Shown: positions 16,816 through 25,385 of the stretch, piece after piece | Layout: the number at the start of each line of letters is the position of its first letter | Numbering within the stretch: position 1 is the stretch's first letter | Assembly: GCA_942492115.1 (NCBI GenBank) | Contig: CALODL010000003.1 | Location: 27,392 to 91,391 of the forward strand | Direction of reading: 5' to 3' | DNA length: 64,000 bases | From: CALODL01 sp942492115 | Lineage (GTDB): Bacteria; Planctomycetota; Phycisphaerae; UBA1845; CAIVHJ01 | Position numbers and translations under genes: made by a program | Notes under the pieces: model-generated | Told to the model about the DNA's origin: nothing | Databases searched by the model: none | What the model saw: only the letters and a program-made list of their open reading frames with translations

Positions 16816-17951
16816 TGACGAACCTCATTCCTCGCCCACGCGTCCGCTTCGAGCAGCTCATCCCAGCCCGGTGCTGCCACCCAGTCGTGACGATCGAGTG
16901 CATCACGTGTTACGCTCGTAATATCGCCCAGCTTGATCAGTTCATTGCGGAACGCAGTCACGGCTTCCTCGTTGGCAGCGTTGAACACCGCCCCCGCCGA
17001 ACCTCCGCGTGCCGCGACCTCGAAGCCCAGCCGCACAGCCGGAAAACGAGCTTCATCCGGCGGCTCGAAGGTCAGCTGCCTGATTTCAGACATATTCAAC
17101 CGCGCTGCCGTGGTCGGCGTTCGGCGTGGATAGGTCAATGCATATTGAATCGGCCCGCGCATGTCGGGCAATCCGAGCTGAGCAATGACCGAGCCGTCAC
17201 AATATTCGACAAGAGCATGGACCACCGCCTCGGGATGGACCAACACCTCGATGCGATCGGCCGGCAGATCGAACAACCACCGCGCCTCGATGACCTCCAG
17301 CGCTTTGTTCATCATGGTCGCAGAATCGATTGTGATCTTCGGGCCCATTGCCCACACCGGGTGGTTCAACGCCTCGGCCACGCTGGCCGCGGCGATCCGT
17401 TCGCTGGGCCACGTTCGGAACGGGCCGCCGGACGATGTCAAAAAAATCCTCGCCACCTCATCGGGACGCCCGGATTGCAACGCTTGAAACACCCCCGAGT
17501 GTTCGCTGTCGATCGGGATGATGGCCGCGCCTGTCTGGCGCGCCAACGTTGTCAATAACGGGCCGGCCACGACCATTGCTTCTTTGTTGGCCAGAGCCAC
17601 CTTCTTACCGAGCGCGACCGCCCGGACGGTGGCCTCGAGCCCGGCGACACCAATGATTGCGGAAACCACGCAATCACAATCCGTCGCTTCCACCATGTCG
17701 GCCAGACCGCCGGCTCCACTGACGACGTTCGTCCCTGCGGGCAGCGCGTCGCGAAGGGCCGCCTCGTGGTGCGCATGGCCGATGCCCACGAAACTCGGGC
17801 GCCACACGGCTGCCTGCTCGGCGAGCTCGGACCATCGTGATCCGGCCGCCAACCCCACGACCTCGAATTCGTCGCGCAGCGTCGTCAGCACGTCGAGTGC
17901 GCTGCGGCCAATCGACCCGGTCGATCCCAGGATGATGATGCGGTTCTTCAA
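16800..17951 (-). CDS. dxr: 1-deoxy-D-xylulose 5-phosphate reductoisomerase
   Basis: Converts DXP to MEP, the committed step of the non-mevalonate isoprenoid pathway, using NADPH and a divalent metal. The 383 residues contain the NADPH site LGSTGSIGRSALDVL, the ANKEAMV segment, the metal/substrate loop IPIDSEHSG and TSSGGPFR, the flap HPVWAMGPKITIDSATMMNK and VHPEAVVH, all standard for Dxr. The start is TTG 17951 (no ATG near the LGSTGS strand). The 3' end overlaps the rseP-like gene by 16 bp. The usual uppS/cdsA neighbours are absent upstream; the next upstream gene is divergent. Confidence 0.95.
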   Translation of the reverse strand: MKNRIIILGSTGSIGRSALDVLTTLRDEFEVVGLAAGSRWSELAEQAAVWRPSFVGIGHAHHEAALRDALPAGTNVVSGAGGLADMVEATDCDCVVSAIIGVAGLEATVRAVALGKKVALANKEAMVVAGPLLTTLARQTGAAIIPIDSEHSGVFQALQSGRPDEVARIFLTSSGGPFRTWPSERIAAASVAEALNHPVWAMGPKITIDSATMMNKALEVIEARWLFDLPADRIEVLVHPEAVVHALVEYCDGSVIAQLGLPDMRGPIQYALTYPRRTPTTAARLNMSEIRQLTFEPPDEARFPAVRLGFEVAARGGSAGAVFNAANEEAVTAFRNELIKLGDITSVTRDALDRHDWVAAPGWDELLEADAWARNEVRQCLKC

Positions 17952-18128
17952 TGGGAGCTTTGCTCAGGACCTCAGTGGCCCGTGTGGCCCATGGCAGCCG
18001 GGAGCGCCGCCCTGCTCGACTGATCGCAGAGCCATCCCAGGCTGACCGATTCCGGGCGTTGATCTAAACTTCCGGTGGCCCAAAATCATAGACGCGCGCA
18101 GCCATCGTTGCAAGAATTGGACCCCGAC

Positions 18129-18158
18129 TTTACACCCGTTAAACCCCAGGCCTATAAT
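18129..18158 (+). promoter_or_regulatory. Sigma-70-type promoter giving a possibly leaderless transcript
   Basis: TTTACA at 18129-18134 and a perfect TATAAT at 18153-18158, 18-bp spacer. The gene's ATG at 18167 begins only 8 bp after the -10 box, so transcription would start at or next to the start codon. There is no Shine-Dalgarno sequence in between. Confidence 0.7.
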
Positions 18159-18166
18159 GACTTCCG

Positions 18167-18709
18167 ATGAACGACAGCCTGGTCCTCAAGCCATCCGCCC
18201 GGTCCACACAACTGCGCTCGGAGATATTCTCGGTGCAGTCGTGGGCATTCGATGACCCTCATATCGGTCGTTTCGAACGTGATGTCGTTGTTCATCCCGG
18301 CGCAGTCCTGATTCTGCCCCTGGTGGACGCCAATCACGTCGTCATGGTCCACAACGCCCGCCACGCCGTGGGGCGTGAGTTACTGGAACTGCCGGCCGGA
18401 ACCCTCGAGGCTGGTGAGCCCCCCGGAGACTGTGCCGCCCGCGAGCTTCAGGAAGAGACCGGCTACCGGTCCAGCGATGTCAGCCCGCTGGCGACATTCC
18501 ACACGTGTCCGGGGATCTGTACCGAGTTGATGCACGCATTCGTGGCCCGTGGTCTCGAGCCGGGACCGCAGCGGCTCGAGCCGACCGAACATATCCGCAT
18601 CGAGATCTTCGCCCTGACCGACGCGCTGGCCATGTGCGCTGATGGGCGCATCCTCGACGGTAAGACCATCGCAGCCCTGACGATTCATCACCTGAGGGAG
18701 ACCACCTGA
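18167..18709 (+). CDS. Nudix hydrolase, probable ADP-ribose pyrophosphatase
   Basis: A 180-residue Nudix protein with the full box G-x5-E-x7-REL-x-EE-x-GY (GTLEAGEPPGDCAARELQEE then TGY, about residues 85-107). The upstream VGRELLELPAGTLE sequence is typical of ADP-ribose/nucleoside-diphosphate-sugar pyrophosphatases. It probably hydrolyses ADP-ribose to AMP and ribose 5-phosphate in the cytoplasm. A strong promoter sits almost on the start codon. The last base overlaps the rhomboid ATG (TGATG), so the two genes are coupled. Confidence 0.88.
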   Translation: MNDSLVLKPSARSTQLRSEIFSVQSWAFDDPHIGRFERDVVVHPGAVLILPLVDANHVVMVHNARHAVGRELLELPAGTLEAGEPPGDCAARELQEETGYRSSDVSPLATFHTCPGICTELMHAFVARGLEPGPQRLEPTEHIRIEIFALTDALAMCADGRILDGKTIAALTIHHLRETT

Positions 18710-19611
18710 TGGGCTGGCAGGATCGCGACTACGCCCGCGAAGAGGCGTACCGCTCGGCCCGCTCCGGCCGTGGCCTGGGTGCTGGCTTGAGGGTGATGCG
18801 CCTGACGACTCAGCTGATCATCATCAACGTGGCGATTTTCGTGCTCGAAGCCATCACTCGATCTGACTCTGCGGACTGGATCTTCGAAACCGGCGTGTTG
18901 TACACACCTTACGTGCTCGATGGCCAGGTCTGGCGGCTGATCACGGCGCAGTACCTGCACGCCGACCCGATGCACCTGTTCTTCAACATGCTGGGCCTCT
19001 ATTTCCTTGGACCCTACCTCGAGCAATTGTGGGGCAAGTGGCGGTTCTTCGGTTTCTATACCGCTTGCGGGCTGGCTGGAAATCTGTTTCTCGTCCTGCT
19101 TCAAACCGTCGGCTTTCTTCCGGCAGGGCCGGCACTGGGCGCATCAGGATGCATTCTCGGAATCCTCGGTGCCTGCGCGGTTCTGTTCCCCGGCATCACC
19201 CTCATCCTGATGTTCTTCCCCATGCGGATTCGGACAGCAGCTCTGCTGTTCGTGGGACTCTACACGCTGAACCTGCTGAGCAAGGGGTTCAACGCAGGCG
19301 GTGATGCCGCGCACCTTGCCGGCCTCGCAGCAGGTGCCGGATACGCCTACTGGAAGCGCGGGGGCTTCGTGCCCGATCCGCGGGTGTTTGGCCGCAGCCG
19401 TACAGTGTCTGCACGCACGCGGAGGCCGGACAACCCACGGCCCGATCCGAATCTGCAGCGCCGCGTCGATGCAATCCTTGATAAGATAAAGACGTCTGGT
19501 ATGAACAGCCTGACCGCGCAGGAACGCGAATTGCTCTCGCGGGCTTCGCGCCAGGAGCGAGAGCGGGGCAAGGCCCATGATGCCCGCTTCGGTCGCCTCG
19601 ACAAACTCTGA
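18709..19611 (+). CDS. Rhomboid family intramembrane serine protease
   Basis: A 300-residue polytopic protease. The catalytic serine is S146 in GASG and the catalytic histidine is H202 in AAHLAG; the HADPMHLFFNMLGL motif (residues 85-97) holds the conserved His/Asn of helix 2. A cytoplasmic C-terminal tail ends in RVDAILDKIKTSGMNSLTAQ (about residues 250-270), a short module also found at the end of the next gene's protease. The ATG overlaps the Nudix stop by one base. It should cleave single-span membrane proteins; substrates are unknown. Confidence 0.92.
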   Translation: MGWQDRDYAREEAYRSARSGRGLGAGLRVMRLTTQLIIINVAIFVLEAITRSDSADWIFETGVLYTPYVLDGQVWRLITAQYLHADPMHLFFNMLGLYFLGPYLEQLWGKWRFFGFYTACGLAGNLFLVLLQTVGFLPAGPALGASGCILGILGACAVLFPGITLILMFFPMRIRTAALLFVGLYTLNLLSKGFNAGGDAAHLAGLAAGAGYAYWKRGGFVPDPRVFGRSRTVSARTRRPDNPRPDPNLQRRVDAILDKIKTSGMNSLTAQERELLSRASRQERERGKAHDARFGRLDKL

Positions 19612-19646
19612 GATCTTCTCTCGGCCTACGCGGTCGAGCCTTTACC

Positions 19647-20654
19647 ATGAACGGACCCGGCAGCTTCACCGACAACCCGATCAACTGGTCGTTCCCGGCA
19701 GGAAGACTATTCAACATCCGTATCCGGGTGCACCTGTTCTTCCTGCTGTGGATTGCCTTCGAGCTGCTGCGCGAGGTCCTCGCAGAGCAGCCGCAAATGG
19801 GTGCGGCCGTGGTCTTCCTCGGGCTGCTGTTCGGTATCGTGCTGCTGCATGAGCTGGGGCACTGCTTCGGAGCGCGATCCGTCGGGGGCGATGCCGACGA
19901 GATCCTGATGTGGCCGCTCGGTGGGCTGGCGATGGTCTCCCCGCCGCACAATCCGCTGGCTCATCTGGTCACCACCGCTGCCGGCCCGGCAGTCAATCTT
20001 GTGATCTGCTGCCTGACTGGGAGCATCATGCTTCTCGGCGGGCTGGGCAACTTGATCACACTCAACCCGTTCAGCCTCGGCTTCATGCCCGGGTCGCCCT
20101 TCGGCGAGTGGGGCTTCAGCGGTTGGCTGGTGGCCTTGTGGGTCATCAACTACCTGTTGCTGCTGTTCAATCTGCTCCCGATCTTCCCACTGGATGGGGG
20201 TCGTCTGCTGCAAGCCGTGCTGTGGCAGCGCAAGGGTTATCATCAGGCCACGCTGACCGCTACGTTCATCGGCATGGTCGGCGCGGTCGTCATCGGTCTC
20301 ATCGGGCTCGCCACGGACCAGACCATCATGGTATGCATTGCCGTGTTCGGTTACCTGACGTGTGCCAACGATCGCCGGATGCTCAGACACGGGATGATGG
20401 AACACCTGTCGGAGTTCGGCGGATTCACAACTTTCGGCGAAGAGGAAGAAGAGCGTGAACCGACGTGGCTTGAAAAACGGCAGGCCCGCAGGGCGGCCCG
20501 GCGCGAACAGCGCGCCCAGGCCGAAGAAGCACAGCGTGAAGAGGAGATCGACCGCATCCTCCAGAAAGTGCACGACCACGGGATGTCGTCGTTGACGCCG
20601 CGCGAGCGGCGGACCCTGCAGGCCGATACAGAACGCCGTCGAACCCCCCGATGA
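19647..20654 (+). CDS. Site-2 protease family (M50B) membrane protein
   Basis: A 335-residue zinc metalloprotease with HELGH at residues 68-72 and the third ligand in PIFPLDGGR near residue 185. It lacks PDZ and CBS domains, unlike RseP or SpoIVFB-CBS forms. After the membrane part comes an acidic/basic linker (GEEEEEREPTWLEKRQARR) and a C-terminal EEIDRILQKVHDHGMSSLTP segment that parallels the tail of the upstream rhomboid. It starts 35 bp after the rhomboid stop. The two intramembrane proteases probably belong to one operon and may share a partner via the tail (inference). Confidence 0.9.
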   Translation: MNGPGSFTDNPINWSFPAGRLFNIRIRVHLFFLLWIAFELLREVLAEQPQMGAAVVFLGLLFGIVLLHELGHCFGARSVGGDADEILMWPLGGLAMVSPPHNPLAHLVTTAAGPAVNLVICCLTGSIMLLGGLGNLITLNPFSLGFMPGSPFGEWGFSGWLVALWVINYLLLLFNLLPIFPLDGGRLLQAVLWQRKGYHQATLTATFIGMVGAVVIGLIGLATDQTIMVCIAVFGYLTCANDRRMLRHGMMEHLSEFGGFTTFGEEEEEREPTWLEKRQARRAARREQRAQAEEAQREEEIDRILQKVHDHGMSSLTPRERRTLQADTERRRTPR

Positions 20655-20676
20655 AAATGGAACACCATGTGTACTC

Positions 20677-22089
20677 ATGAGTGACGTCGCCTATCAGAAA
20701 TGCATCAACTCGGCCTGCGGCGCAGTCTACGGCGTCGACGAGGTTCTATTCGCCTGTGCCCACTGCGGCGCATTACTCGACGTGTGCTACGACTGGGACC
20801 GCGCGGAAGTCCCCGGGAGCCTGCGGTTCTTCGAAACACGCTGGGGAACGTCCGGACGTGACAACCGCGGCCTGCTGGATTTTTCTGGCGTGTGGCGTTT
20901 TCGCGAACTGCTGGCCTTCGCCGATCGTCGGGATATGGTCACACTCGGCGAGGGGCGCACACTGTTGCAGCAGGCTGACGCGCTGGCCAGCCAGCTCGCG
21001 CTCAAACCAGGCCACCTGTTCCTGCAGTACGAAGGGATGAACCCCTCCGGGAGTTTCAAGGACAATGGCATGACCGCGGCCTTTACCATGGCCCGGCATC
21101 TCAAACGCAACCGCGTGGCTTGTGCCTCGACGGGCAACACCAGCGCATCCATGGCCCTGTACGCGGGTGGCGCCACCAACCTGGGCGGTCCGCCCATGCA
21201 GGCGGTCGTATTCATCGGCAGCGGCAAGATCGCGTTCGGCAAGTTGTCGCAGGCACTCGACTATGGCGCGTTGACGCTGCAGATCGAAGGTGATTTCGAT
21301 GCGTGCATGGAACGGGTCCGCGACGCATCCAACCGCCTCGGGTTGTACCTCATGAACTCGGTCAATCCGTTCCGCCTCGAGGGGCAGAAGAGCATCATGT
21401 ACCGCGTGCTCGAGGGGCTGGACTGGGAGGTTCCTGACTGGATCGTCGTCCCCGGCGGCAACCTCGGGAATTCCAGCGCATTCGGCAAGGCCTGGCAGGA
21501 ACTCTTGCACCTGGGACTGGTGGACCGCGTCCCACGTCTTGCGATCATCAATGCCAGCGGTGCCAGCACGCTGAACAGGTTGTACAACGATGTCGGCGTG
21601 CGGTGGAACGGCGGCCAACTCGATCTCGACGCCATCACGGTGTATTACGAGCGTCTGAACGCTTCCGGACAGCGGGCCAGCACGGTGGCCAGCGCCATCG
21701 AAATCAACCGCCCGGTCAACTTGCACAAAGCACTGCGCTCCCTGGAAGTCATGAACGGTGTCGTGCGCGATGTGCCCGACAGTGCGATTCTCGATCACAA
21801 GGCACTCGTTGGACGCTATGGCCTGGGCTGCGAACCAGCCAGCGCGGCCAGTGTGGCGGGCTTGGCACGCCTCATCGAGGAAGGTGTCATTGGCGCCGAC
21901 GAACGCGTTGTGTGCATCCTCACGGGCCACGGCCTCAAGGATTCCGACGCGACTGTCAAGTACCACATCGGCGACCGCAACTCGGCGCCGGGTGAACATG
22001 CCAACAAGCCCATTCGGGTCCGTGACGACATCGAAGACATTTGCTCAGCAATCGAAGGAGCCCGACAGGAAGCGGAATCACTCAGCTGA
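20677..22089 (+). CDS. thrC: Threonine synthase
   Basis: PLP enzyme converting O-phosphohomoserine to threonine. The 470 residues begin with a zinc-ribbon-like Cys set (C9, C14, C27, C30), then the PLP-lysine motif NPSGSFKDNGM (K128), STGNTSAS for phosphate/PLP contact and PGGNLGNSSAFGKAW. The active-site architecture and C-terminal ILTGHGLKD match threonine synthases of the longer, non-yeast type. The ATG lies 22 bp after the M50B stop, so it may be read with the protease operon by chance. No other threonine genes are in the window. Confidence 0.93.
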   Translation: MSDVAYQKCINSACGAVYGVDEVLFACAHCGALLDVCYDWDRAEVPGSLRFFETRWGTSGRDNRGLLDFSGVWRFRELLAFADRRDMVTLGEGRTLLQQADALASQLALKPGHLFLQYEGMNPSGSFKDNGMTAAFTMARHLKRNRVACASTGNTSASMALYAGGATNLGGPPMQAVVFIGSGKIAFGKLSQALDYGALTLQIEGDFDACMERVRDASNRLGLYLMNSVNPFRLEGQKSIMYRVLEGLDWEVPDWIVVPGGNLGNSSAFGKAWQELLHLGLVDRVPRLAIINASGASTLNRLYNDVGVRWNGGQLDLDAITVYYERLNASGQRASTVASAIEINRPVNLHKALRSLEVMNGVVRDVPDSAILDHKALVGRYGLGCEPASAASVAGLARLIEEGVIGADERVVCILTGHGLKDSDATVKYHIGDRNSAPGEHANKPIRVRDDIEDICSAIEGARQEAESLS

Positions 22090-22274
22090 GTCGCACGAGC
22101 GAGCTCCGTATCGACACAGAATCGCTCATTCGCGCGTACGCTCACGCCATCGATGACGTGTCTCGCCACAACACATGCGGTCCTGTAGGATGGACTGACC
22201 GCGTCTCTTGATGTCGAAACCCTGGTGACATCAGACATGCCATGCTAACGCCTAACGCCGGAACCAACGCCATC

Positions 22275-23012
22275 ATGCGACTCATCATCGACCCCCCCCT
22301 GTCCGGCCCGGAAAACATGGCGCGCGACGAAACGCTCCTGGAGCGTGTCCGCCAAGGCAGTTCTGCAGCCACGCTGAGGCTGTATCGCTGGTCACCGCCG
22401 ACCATCTCACTCGGATACTTCCAGAAATTCGACGAATATGACCGCCTGCCGGCGCCAGCGGGCGTCCTCGGGGTGGTTCGGCGAACGACCGGGGGCGGCG
22501 CGATCCTCCACGATTCCGAGTGGACCTACAGCCTGGTGGCCCCCGCCGGTGACCCGCTGCTCGAGGGTCCCGCGATCAGCCTGTACGAGCGGGTCCATGA
22601 TGCAATCATCGACACACTGCAACTGCTGGGCGTCACCGCCACCCGGTGCGGCATCAGCGACGACAGCACACCCAAGCGGGGCCCGTTCTTCTGCTTCGCT
22701 CGACGCCACTGCACGGACGTCATCATGCCCAACGGTGCCAAACTGGCAGGAAGTGCACAACGGCGCCTGAAAGAGGCGGTCCTGCAGCATGGCTCCATCA
22801 TCGTTGCCGCGCGCAATCCCCAGCAACCGGCCGCCGCCATCCGCGATCATGTCGATGTGTCGGCGGAGGACGTTCTCAGGCCGTTGATCGATGCCCTGGC
22901 CAATCGCCTGGAGGTCGTCTTCGAAGAAGACGAGTGGACTTCTGAGGAACTGGAGATGGTCGAGGCGCTGGTCGCCAAGCACGAAGGCGATGAATGGCTC
23001 ACGAAGTATTGA
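22275..23012 (+). CDS. Lipoate--protein ligase / octanoyltransferase family (LplA/LipM-like)
   Basis: A 245-residue member of the biotin/lipoate ligase fold: PENMARDETLLERV at the N-terminus, LRLYRWSPPTISLGYFQKF, VVRRTTGGGAILHDSEWTYS (the RRxTGGGAxxH motif) and the lysine motif GAKLAGSAQRRLKEAVLQHG. The family either ligates free lipoate or transfers octanoyl groups to lipoyl domains such as GcvH. A start at 22242 is possible, but homologues begin at MRLIID, so 22275 is preferred. The nearby glycine decarboxylase genes make GcvH lipoylation plausible, though these genes are on the other strand. Confidence 0.82.
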   Translation: MRLIIDPPLSGPENMARDETLLERVRQGSSAATLRLYRWSPPTISLGYFQKFDEYDRLPAPAGVLGVVRRTTGGGAILHDSEWTYSLVAPAGDPLLEGPAISLYERVHDAIIDTLQLLGVTATRCGISDDSTPKRGPFFCFARRHCTDVIMPNGAKLAGSAQRRLKEAVLQHGSIIVAARNPQQPAAAIRDHVDVSAEDVLRPLIDALANRLEVVFEEDEWTSEELEMVEALVAKHEGDEWLTKY

Positions 23013-23051
23013 GCTGCGCCGCTTTCGCCTGATCGCAATCACGCGGTGCGG

Positions 23052-23771
23052 TCACCGAACCACATCGGCCATGCTGTACCACCCTGCAGGCTTACCCGTC
23101 AACCAGGCACAGGCATGCAGGGCTCCGGCAGCAAAGGTGTCCCGCGACAGGGCCTCGTGCTGGATGGAGATGCATTCGCCGGGTCCGGCGAACAACACGT
23201 CGTGTCGACCGACGATATCGCCGCCGCGTACCGCGTGCACACCAATCTGCCCGGTGGGACGAGCGCCGACATGGCCGCTACGGCCCCCGATGACATCGTC
23301 ACGCGTGGCCCCGGTGGCTTCGAGAATACTGTCGAGCAGCGCCACAGCGGTCCCACTGGGGGCATCGACTTTACGGCGATGGTGGGTTTCGACGATTTCG
23401 ATGTCGAACGCCTCGCCCAGACGCCGTGCGACCTCCGGCAGGAGAGTCAGGAGCATGTTGACGCCGAGACTGAAATTGTCGGCCCGCAGCACCGGCACGT
23501 CACGGGACGCCGTTCGCAAGATCGCGAGGTCTTCGGCGCTCAACCCGGTGGTCCCGGTCACCAGGGCTGCCTGGCGCTGCTGACACCGTTCGGCAAACGC
23601 CCGGGTTCCCGCGGGCAACGAGAAATCGACGAGGCAGTCGAACGTTTCGTCCTCGGGCATGTGGCTGCGGTCGTATTGTCCGACCACGGTGAACCGCGGG
23701 TCGTGGGTCGCCAGGGCAACCAGCCGTTGTCCCATGCGCCCGGCGCTGCCGCCAATGGCAAGATTGATCAT
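23052..23771 (-). CDS. dapB: 4-hydroxy-tetrahydrodipicolinate reductase
   Basis: NAD(P)H-dependent reductase of lysine/diaminopimelate synthesis. The 239 residues show INLAIGGSAGRMGQRL (dinucleotide fold), VTGTTGLS, ADNFSLGVNMLLTLL and the DapB signature EIVETHHRRKVDAPSGTA with the catalytic HH and K. The ATG at 23771 has GAGG 6 nt upstream; the longer frame to 23912 has no conserved residues. It follows gcvPB by 49 bp in the same direction, so it may share a transcript with the glycine decarboxylase genes. Confidence 0.95.
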   Translation of the reverse strand: MINLAIGGSAGRMGQRLVALATHDPRFTVVGQYDRSHMPEDETFDCLVDFSLPAGTRAFAERCQQRQAALVTGTTGLSAEDLAILRTASRDVPVLRADNFSLGVNMLLTLLPEVARRLGEAFDIEIVETHHRRKVDAPSGTAVALLDSILEATGATRDDVIGGRSGHVGARPTGQIGVHAVRGGDIVGRHDVLFAGPGECISIQHEALSRDTFAAGALHACAWLTGKPAGWYSMADVVR

Positions 23772-23820
23772 CGTGCACCTCGCAGGATGTCGTGTCGTCG
23801 TTCGGAAGCGCCCACCGCGA

Positions 23821-25380
23821 TCAGGCTTGCCAGCGCAAGACGGGCTTGCGCGCGGCCCCGACCTCATCCAGCCGCGAAACCTCAGCGTGATGCGGTGCGT
23901 TCTTGACCACATCGGGCGTGCTGCGCGCTTCGGCGTTGATCGCGATCATGGCATCGGCAAACTCATCAAGGACGCGCAGCGCTTCGGTTTCGGTGGGCTC
24001 GATCATCAGGCAGTGTGGCACAGGCCAACTCATCGTCGGCGGATGAATGCGGTAGTCGATCAGGCGCTTGGCGATATCTGTCTCGCTGACGCCCGTGTCC
24101 TTGAGCTTGGGCAGAATGATGAATTCATGGGCGTACGGACCGGGGACTGGAAACTCGAAGTGGTCGCGCAAGCGAGCCGCAAGATAGTTGGCCGACAGCA
24201 CGGCCATGTCGCTGGCCTTGCGCAGCCCGGGCGCCCCCAGCGAACGGATGTACGTGTAGCACCGCACGAGGACACCGATTTGACCGAAGAACGAGCGCAC
24301 ACGCCCGATGGAATGAGCCCGCTCGTGCTCCAGGCTGAAACGTCCGTCGGCGTGACGCACGACCTGGGGCATCGGCAGGAACTCGCTGAGCTCGGCCGTA
24401 ACGCCGACCGGCCCCGAGCCGGGGCCACCGCCGCCGTGTGGGGTGCTGAACGTCTTGTGAGTATTGAAGTGCATGACATCGACGCCGAAGTCACCAGGTC
24501 GCGCGACGCCCAGGATGGCGTTCATGTTGGCCCCGTCGAGATAGAGCAACGCGCCGGCCTTGTGCATGATGTCTGCGATATCTCCAATCTGCTCGTCGAA
24601 CACCCCAACAGTGTTCGGATTGGTGATCATGAGTGCCGCCGTACGGCCGTCGACCTGGCGGCGGAGATCGTCGAGGTCTACACGCCCGTCCGGCCGTGAC
24701 TTGACGGTACACGCCTGACGGCCACAAACGGCACAGGTCGCCGGGTTCGTGCCGTGGGCACTGTCCGGAGTCAACACCACCGGCCGATCCTCACCGCGCG
24801 CCTGGTGATAGGCCGTGATGATCATCAGCCCGGTCATCTCACCGTGGGCTCCCGCGGCGGGTTGCAGCGTCACCTCGGACAAACCGGATATCTCCTCGAG
24901 AAACCGGCGGGTGTGCCACAGCAGCTCGAATATGCCCTGCAACTGCTCCTCCGGCTGGTAAGGATGCAGGTGAGCAAAGCCCGGCAGTGCCGCCGCAACC
25001 TCATTGAGGCGCGGGTTGTACTTCATCGTGCATGAGCCGAGCGGATAGAAATTCGTGTCGATACTGAACGTCCGCTGGGCGAGGCGTGTGAAGTGCCGCA
25101 CCAGGCTGAGTTCCGCCACTTCGGGTAACGGCGGTGGACCATCGGCCACGGCATGGGCGGGCAACGCCTCAGCCGGATCCGTTGACGGCACGTCGCTGGC
25201 GGGCAAACTGAAGCCAACCGCTCCGGGCGTGCTCTTGTCGAAGATCAGGGGCTCGCCGGCGTTGAAATCCGACGCTGAACCTTTCGCGTTCTGCGAACCA
25301 CTCACTGGATTCTCCACCACCAGTACGCCACTGCGGGCTGCATCGACCGCAGACTGGCGTTGATCAACTCCACTACCCAT
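23821..25380 (-). CDS. gcvPB: Glycine dehydrogenase (decarboxylating) subunit 2
   Basis: PLP-containing half of the split P-protein of the glycine cleavage system. The 519 residues carry the PLP lysine in HFNTHKTFSTPHGGGGPG, the upstream DGANMNAILG segment, and TNFYPLGSCTMKYNP. The first ~60 residues (to about PGAVGFSLP) are a poorly conserved extension that is longer than usual, so an internal start is possible. The gene starts 5 bp after gcvPA. gcvT and gcvH are not in the window. Confidence 0.94.
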   Translation of the reverse strand: MGSGVDQRQSAVDAARSGVLVVENPVSGSQNAKGSASDFNAGEPLIFDKSTPGAVGFSLPASDVPSTDPAEALPAHAVADGPPPLPEVAELSLVRHFTRLAQRTFSIDTNFYPLGSCTMKYNPRLNEVAAALPGFAHLHPYQPEEQLQGIFELLWHTRRFLEEISGLSEVTLQPAAGAHGEMTGLMIITAYHQARGEDRPVVLTPDSAHGTNPATCAVCGRQACTVKSRPDGRVDLDDLRRQVDGRTAALMITNPNTVGVFDEQIGDIADIMHKAGALLYLDGANMNAILGVARPGDFGVDVMHFNTHKTFSTPHGGGGPGSGPVGVTAELSEFLPMPQVVRHADGRFSLEHERAHSIGRVRSFFGQIGVLVRCYTYIRSLGAPGLRKASDMAVLSANYLAARLRDHFEFPVPGPYAHEFIILPKLKDTGVSETDIAKRLIDYRIHPPTMSWPVPHCLMIEPTETEALRVLDEFADAMIAINAEARSTPDVVKNAPHHAEVSRLDEVGAARKPVLRWQA

Positions 25381-25385
25381 GCACC

